Assembly (NCBI GenBank): GCA_035384565.1
Contig: DAOOIT010000004.1
Coordinates: forward strand, 62,001-126,000
Direction of reading: 5' to 3'
Length of the DNA stretch: 64,000 nt
Origin: Planctomycetota bacterium
GTDB lineage: Bacteria > Planctomycetota > PUPC01 > DSUN01
Made by a program: the position numbers and the translations under genes. Positions 60,430 to 64,000 of the stretch are shown here, piece after piece. The notes beneath the pieces are model-generated. The model was not told the DNA's origin, searched no databases, and worked only from the letters and a program-made list of their open reading frames with translations. The stretch's first letter is position 1. Every line of letters begins with the position of its first letter.

Positions 60430-62238
60430 ATGATGCGCACGTTGCCTGGCTCGCGAATGTTGTGGGTTCTGGGAGCCTGCGTGCTCAGCGCCGCGCTGCT
60501 GCGCCTGAGCGACCCGGTGCCGGGTCTGTGGCCCTTGGCCTGGGTGGCGCTGGTGCCGTGGTTCCTGGTGCTGCGCGAGGCGAGCGGGGGCCAGGCATTT
60601 CTGGGCAGCGTGGTGATGGGGGGCCTGGCGGCGGGGCTGGGCCTGTCGTGGCAGTACCTGGTCACGGTGGCCGGCGGCATCGGGGTCACGCTGTATGTGG
60701 GCTTCTACTACGTGCTGTTCGCGTGGCTCGTGCGTGCGGCGACGCGGCGGTTGCGGGCGCCCTTCTTGCTGGCCGCCCCCGTGTTGTGGGTGGGCTGCGA
60801 TTACCTGCGGAGCTTCGCGCTCACGGGCTTCCCGTGGCTCTTCATCGGCCACACGCAGTTCCCCTTCAAGGCGGTGGTGCAGGTGTCGGACCTCTTCGGC
60901 GCCTATGCGGTGAGCTTCGTGGTGGTGGCGGTGAACGCGCTGGCGGCCGAGGCAGTGCGCGCGGCCTGGCGGGGCGAGATGCCGCGGCGTCTCGTGGCAG
61001 GCGGGGCGGCGGTGCTGGCGCTCGTGGCGGCGACCCTCGGCTACGGCGTATGGCGGCTGGCCACGCTGGAGATGCGCGAGGGGCCCCTCGTCGGCGTCGT
61101 GCAGGGCAACGTGCCGCAGGAGGTCAAGAACGAGCTGTCGCTGGACAACATTGCGCGGATCTTCCGCGAGCACCGCGAGCTGACGCTGCGGCTGCCGGCC
61201 CTCGCAGGCGGCCAGCCGCTGGGCCTCGCCGTGTGGCCCGAGACGATGGTGCAGCTTCCCCTCAACCGCGGCGAGTACCCCGTGATCCGAGACTACCGGA
61301 CCGCGATCGCGGACCTCGCGGCCCTGCTGCGTTGCCCCCTTCTCATCGGCGCGCACGCGGAGTTTGGCGTGGACCGCACCATCGAGGCGGAGGCCGACGG
61401 CACGGTGAGGAACGTCACCGACGGCGAGATCACCACCGAGGACCGCGCCTACCTGATGCCGCACTATGCCGGGGACGAGCCGGGCCGGGCGCCCGTCCGC
61501 AGGGTGCTCGTGGCCGAGGGCCAGGCGGTGCGCAAGGGCCAGCCGCTCGTCGAGTATGAGAGCCTCGTGTACAACAGCGCCTATCTCTTCCGGCCCGGCG
61601 AGATGCCCGCTCCGGCCGACCGCTACGACAAGACCCATCTTGTGCCTTTCGGCGAGTACATGCCGTTGCCTGGCCTGCTGTGGTTCCTGCGCCAGGTGGT
61701 GCCCTACGGCAAGGGCTTCTCGGCGGGCGACGCCTTGCGGCTGCTGCGCGTGGGCGACACGCGATTCGGCGTGCTGATCTGCTTCGAGAGCGGGTTCCCC
61801 GCGCTCTCGCGCGGCTACGTGGTGCGGCCCGACGGGGAGGGGGCGGATTTCCTGATCAACATTTCGAACGACGGCTGGTTCAAGGGCAGCCACGAGCTGG
61901 ACCAGCACCTGGCCATCTGCGGCTTCCGCGCGGTGGAGTTCCGCATCGGCATCGTGCGGGCCGTCAACAGCGGCATCTCGGCCATTCTGGACCCGGCCGG
62001 CCGCATCCGCCAGGTGGTCACCGACGCCCGCGGCCGCCGGCGGCTGGTCTCGGGCGTGGCCGTGGGGCGCGTGCCGCTGCGGCAGGGCCTCACCTTCTAT
62101 GCCCGGCACGGCGACGTGCTGGCGCGCCCGTGCCTTCTCCTCACCGGAGTCGTCTTCCTGGTTGCGCTGGCCGCGCGGGTGGTTGGCAAGGCGCGGCGTC
62201 CAAGCAGCGGCGGAGCAGGCTCCGGGGTAGCTGGATAG
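60430..62238 (+). CDS. lnt: Apolipoprotein N-acyltransferase
   Basis: The 602-residue inner-membrane enzyme has about six N-terminal membrane helices (to residue 210), a nitrilase-fold domain and a final C-terminal helix. The catalytic triad is Glu271 (WPETMVQ), Lys401 (YDKTHLVPFGEY) and Cys451 (ICFESGFP). It adds the third acyl chain to lipoproteins, consistent with a Gram-negative-type envelope. Between Glu271 and Lys401 there is an extra stretch of about 65 residues (315-380) with APVRRVLVAEGQAVRKGQPL, reminiscent of a biotinyl/lipoyl hammerhead half. The start is the first of two adjacent ATGs. Confidence 0.94.
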   Translation: MMRTLPGSRMLWVLGACVLSAALLRLSDPVPGLWPLAWVALVPWFLVLREASGGQAFLGSVVMGGLAAGLGLSWQYLVTVAGGIGVTLYVGFYYVLFAWLVRAATRRLRAPFLLAAPVLWVGCDYLRSFALTGFPWLFIGHTQFPFKAVVQVSDLFGAYAVSFVVVAVNALAAEAVRAAWRGEMPRRLVAGGAAVLALVAATLGYGVWRLATLEMREGPLVGVVQGNVPQEVKNELSLDNIARIFREHRELTLRLPALAGGQPLGLAVWPETMVQLPLNRGEYPVIRDYRTAIADLAALLRCPLLIGAHAEFGVDRTIEAEADGTVRNVTDGEITTEDRAYLMPHYAGDEPGRAPVRRVLVAEGQAVRKGQPLVEYESLVYNSAYLFRPGEMPAPADRYDKTHLVPFGEYMPLPGLLWFLRQVVPYGKGFSAGDALRLLRVGDTRFGVLICFESGFPALSRGYVVRPDGEGADFLINISNDGWFKGSHELDQHLAICGFRAVEFRIGIVRAVNSGISAILDPAGRIRQVVTDARGRRRLVSGVAVGRVPLRQGLTFYARHGDVLARPCLLLTGVVFLVALAARVVGKARRPSSGGAGSGVAG

Positions 62239-62266
62239 CTCGCCACGATTCCCGGTCGTTGTGGTC

Positions 62267-62430
62267 ACAAGCGTCCCGCGCATGGTCGTCGCCGGGAGGG
62301 CCTCCGGCCGGCAAGCGGGACGCTTGCCGCTACAAGACCTCCATGGTGTGCCCGGACGGTTGGCAGAGAATCGTGGCGGGTTATCTGGGCCGCAGGAAGC
62401 CAGGCTACGGGCTGAAGCCCGCACTACGAG
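62267..62430. repeat. Mixed palindromes between lnt and trpF
   Basis: ACAAGCGTCCCGCG (62267-62280) faces GCAAGCGGGACGCTTGCCGC (62310-62329); ACGGGCTGAAGCCCGCACTA near 62407 is a half unit of the repeat at 32001 and 59931. No gene is seen between 62239 and 62493. Confidence 0.65.
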
Positions 62431-62493
62431 CAGGCGCCTTGGGGGGCGTGCTCGACCTGCATGCTCCGAATCGCTGAAGCCCGTCTGGGGCTG

Positions 62494-63105
62494 CTACGCG
62501 CCTCGGGCCGCGGCCACGAAGTCGCGAATCTTCGCCGGGTCCTTTCGGCCCGGCTCGGCTTCGACGCCGCTGGAGACGTCCACGCCGTAAGGGCGCACGC
62601 GGCGGATGGCCTCGGCCACGGTGTCGGGCCGCAGGCCGCCAGCCAGGATGATGCGGCCGAGCGCCGTGGCCTGCGCCGCCAGCGCCCAGTCGAGCGGCAC
62701 GCCGGTGCCGCCGCGCTTGCCCGCCACCCGGGCATCCAGGAGGTAGGCCGCCGCGGGGTAGCCCCTGAGCGCGTCGAGGTCGGCCTCCTCGCCGATGTGG
62801 AACGCCTTGATCACGCACAGGCCGGCCAGTTGGCGGGCGAGGTCGGGCGCCTCGTCGCCGTGAAGCTGCACGGTGCCGATGCCGAGGGTGCCGCACGTCG
62901 CGCGAATACGCTCGGGAGCCTCGTTGACGAAGAGGGCGACGGGCGTGACGAGGGGCGGCAGCGCGGCGAGGATGGCCCACGCTTGCTCCAAGGTCACCCG
63001 CCGCGGGCTCTCGGCGAAGACGAGGCCGATGGCGTCGGCCCCGGCGTCGGCCGCGGCCAGGGCGTCCTCGGGCCGTGTGATGCCGCAGATTTTCACGCGT
63101 ATCAC
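62494..63105 (-). CDS. trpF: Phosphoribosylanthranilate isomerase
   Basis: The 203-residue barrel has the opening VKICGITRPEDALAAADAGA (catalytic Cys), GLVFAESPRR, VQLHGDE (catalytic Asp nearby in LLDAR) and ILAGGLRPDTV with VDVSSGVE at the phosphate site. It acts in tryptophan synthesis. The GTG start overlaps the murD stop (GTGA), so translation is coupled. No other trp gene is in view. Confidence 0.95.
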   Translation of the reverse strand: MIRVKICGITRPEDALAAADAGADAIGLVFAESPRRVTLEQAWAILAALPPLVTPVALFVNEAPERIRATCGTLGIGTVQLHGDEAPDLARQLAGLCVIKAFHIGEEADLDALRGYPAAAYLLDARVAGKRGGTGVPLDWALAAQATALGRIILAGGLRPDTVAEAIRRVRPYGVDVSSGVEAEPGRKDPAKIRDFVAAARGA

Positions 63106-64000
63106 GACGAAAGCTCCCTCACGAGTCGCTTGAAGATCGCCCCGCGCTGCTCGTAGTTCTCGAACATGTCGTAGCTGGCGCAGGCGGGCGAGAGGAGCAC
63201 GACGTCGCCCGGCGCGGCCAGGTCGCGCGCGGCGCGCACGGCGGCGGCGAAGTCGCGGCCCGCCTGGCGTGTGGGCACCTGGCCGTGGGCGGCAATGGCC
63301 TCGGCGATCTTCCCTGCGGTGGCGCCGATGAGCACGGCGGCCTTGGCCCGGCGGCAGATGGCCCGGCCGAACTCGTCGAAGGGCAGGTGTTTGTCGTAGC
63401 CGCCGGCGATGAGCACGACCGGCTCGTCGAATGCCTCGACGCCCGCGATGGCGGCCTCGGGCGTGGTGGCCTTCGAGTCATTGTAGTAGGCCACGCCGCC
63501 GAGCGATCGCACGAACTCGAGGCGGTGCTCGAGGCCGCGGAAGGCGGCCATGCGCGGGCCGATGGCCTCGAGGGGCACGCCGCACAGCACGGCCGCGCCG
63601 GCGGCGGCGAGGGCGTTGCCCACGTTGTGGTCGCCGCGGAGCACGAGGTCGGCGCGTCGGAAAAGAGGGCAGGGGGGGCCGCCGTCGCGCCAGAGGGCTT
63701 GCTCCCCCTCCAGCCACGCGCCGCGCGCGACCGGGCCGCGGGTGGAGAAGAGGAACTTGCCGCCGCCCCCGAGAGCCGTCCACGTGGAGACGACGGGGCA
63801 GTCGGCGTTGAGCAGCGCCGCGTCGCCCTCGCGTTGGTGCAGCAGGATGGGCTGCTTGGCGCGGGCGTAGTTCGCCATCGTGTGGTGGCGGTCGAGGTGA
63901 TTGGGCCGCAGGTTGAGCACGACGCTCACGGCGGGGCTCAGGCCGGTCCACTCCAGGCGCTCGAGTTGGAAGCTCGACAGCTCGAGCACCACGAGGTCGT
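63102..64000 (-). CDS. murD: UDP-N-acetylmuramoyl-alanine:D-glutamate ligase, C-terminal part
   Basis: About 299 residues of the Mur ligase are visible; the N terminus and the ATP-loop are beyond the window edge. LELSSFQLE and LNLRPNHLDRH belong to the central domain; YYNDSKATTPEA, LIAGGYDKHLPF and LLSPACASYDMFENYEQRG mark the C-terminal domain. It adds D-Glu in peptidoglycan synthesis. It overlaps trpF by four bases. Confidence 0.95.
   Translation of the reverse strand, partial: DLVVLELSSFQLERLEWTGLSPAVSVVLNLRPNHLDRHHTMANYARAKQPILLHQREGDAALLNADCPVVSTWTALGGGGKFLFSTRGPVARGAWLEGEQALWRDGGPPCPLFRRADLVLRGDHNVGNALAAAGAAVLCGVPLEAIGPRMAAFRGLEHRLEFVRSLGGVAYYNDSKATTPEAAIAGVEAFDEPVVLIAGGYDKHLPFDEFGRAICRRAKAAVLIGATAGKIAEAIAAHGQVPTRQAGRDFAAAVRAARDLAAPGDVVLLSPACASYDMFENYEQRGAIFKRLVRELSS

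Overview
The window is GC-rich bacterial chromosome, most likely from the PVC group and probably an uncultured planctomycete. The evidence is three PEP-CTERM proteins with RR-rich tails, a Cys-type sulfatase, several sugar-phosphate isomerase-like TIM barrels, Gfo/Idh/MocA, DUF4058 and DUF4432 proteins, a PQQ-propeller protein, degenerate GH2-like giants, and many palindromic repeats between genes. The phylum is inferred; there is no rRNA gene in the window. Housekeeping promoters are easy to read throughout (TTGACN, 16-17 bp, TANAAT), and two sigma-54 sites precede PEP-CTERM genes.

Layout. 0-4.1 kb: a truncated gene start, tRNA-Gly(GCC), a ComM/YifB AAA ATPase divergent from a voltage-gated K+ channel, and two doubtful small secreted or membrane ORFs. 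4.1-6.6 kb: a repeat-rich gap, then an ECF sigma factor with its zinc-finger/FecR-like anti-sigma. 6.7-9.8 kb: a creatininase-family gene, a 54-codon displaced 3' end of an acyl-CoA dehydrogenase, and a four-gene operon of unknown helical proteins. 9.8-19.6 kb: one leftward run, rpmF-plsX-fabH-fabD-fabG-acpP-fabF-etfB-etfA-acyl-CoA dehydrogenase, behind a clear promoter upstream of rpmF. It joins type II fatty-acid synthesis with an ETF/acyl-CoA dehydrogenase couple.

19.6-46 kb: carbohydrate and cell-surface functions. These are an 1836-codon esterase/NPCBM/GH2-like protein, a second GH2-like protein, two paralogous small proteins, an isomerase-dehydrogenase fusion, another creatininase-family protein, a sulfatase, FHA and TPR proteins, and a GH123-like lipoprotein. 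They are followed by lysS, nadB, a cyclodeaminase-like gene, two small unknowns, and DUF4432 and DUF4058 genes. 47-59.8 kb: a Tat-exported TIM barrel, two PEP-CTERM genes with matching 3' hairpins, an epimerase, a PQQ propeller, a TIM-barrel gene whose 3' end has been overrun by a repeat and duplicated, a LamG/CBM PEP-CTERM protein, and a PilT/GspE-like ATPase. 60-64 kb: lnt with an unusual insert, then trpF overlapping the end of murD, which is cut by the window edge.

The strongest signals beyond ordinary genes are: the helical-protein island flanked by two versions of the same gene 3' end; a dispersed double-hairpin repeat (4.1, 33.8, 55.4 kb) whose 13-bp stem differs between copies but stays perfectly paired; palindromes inserted in frame into large secreted proteins; and sigma-54 promoters at PEP-CTERM genes. 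All calls come from reading the sequence; no searches were run.
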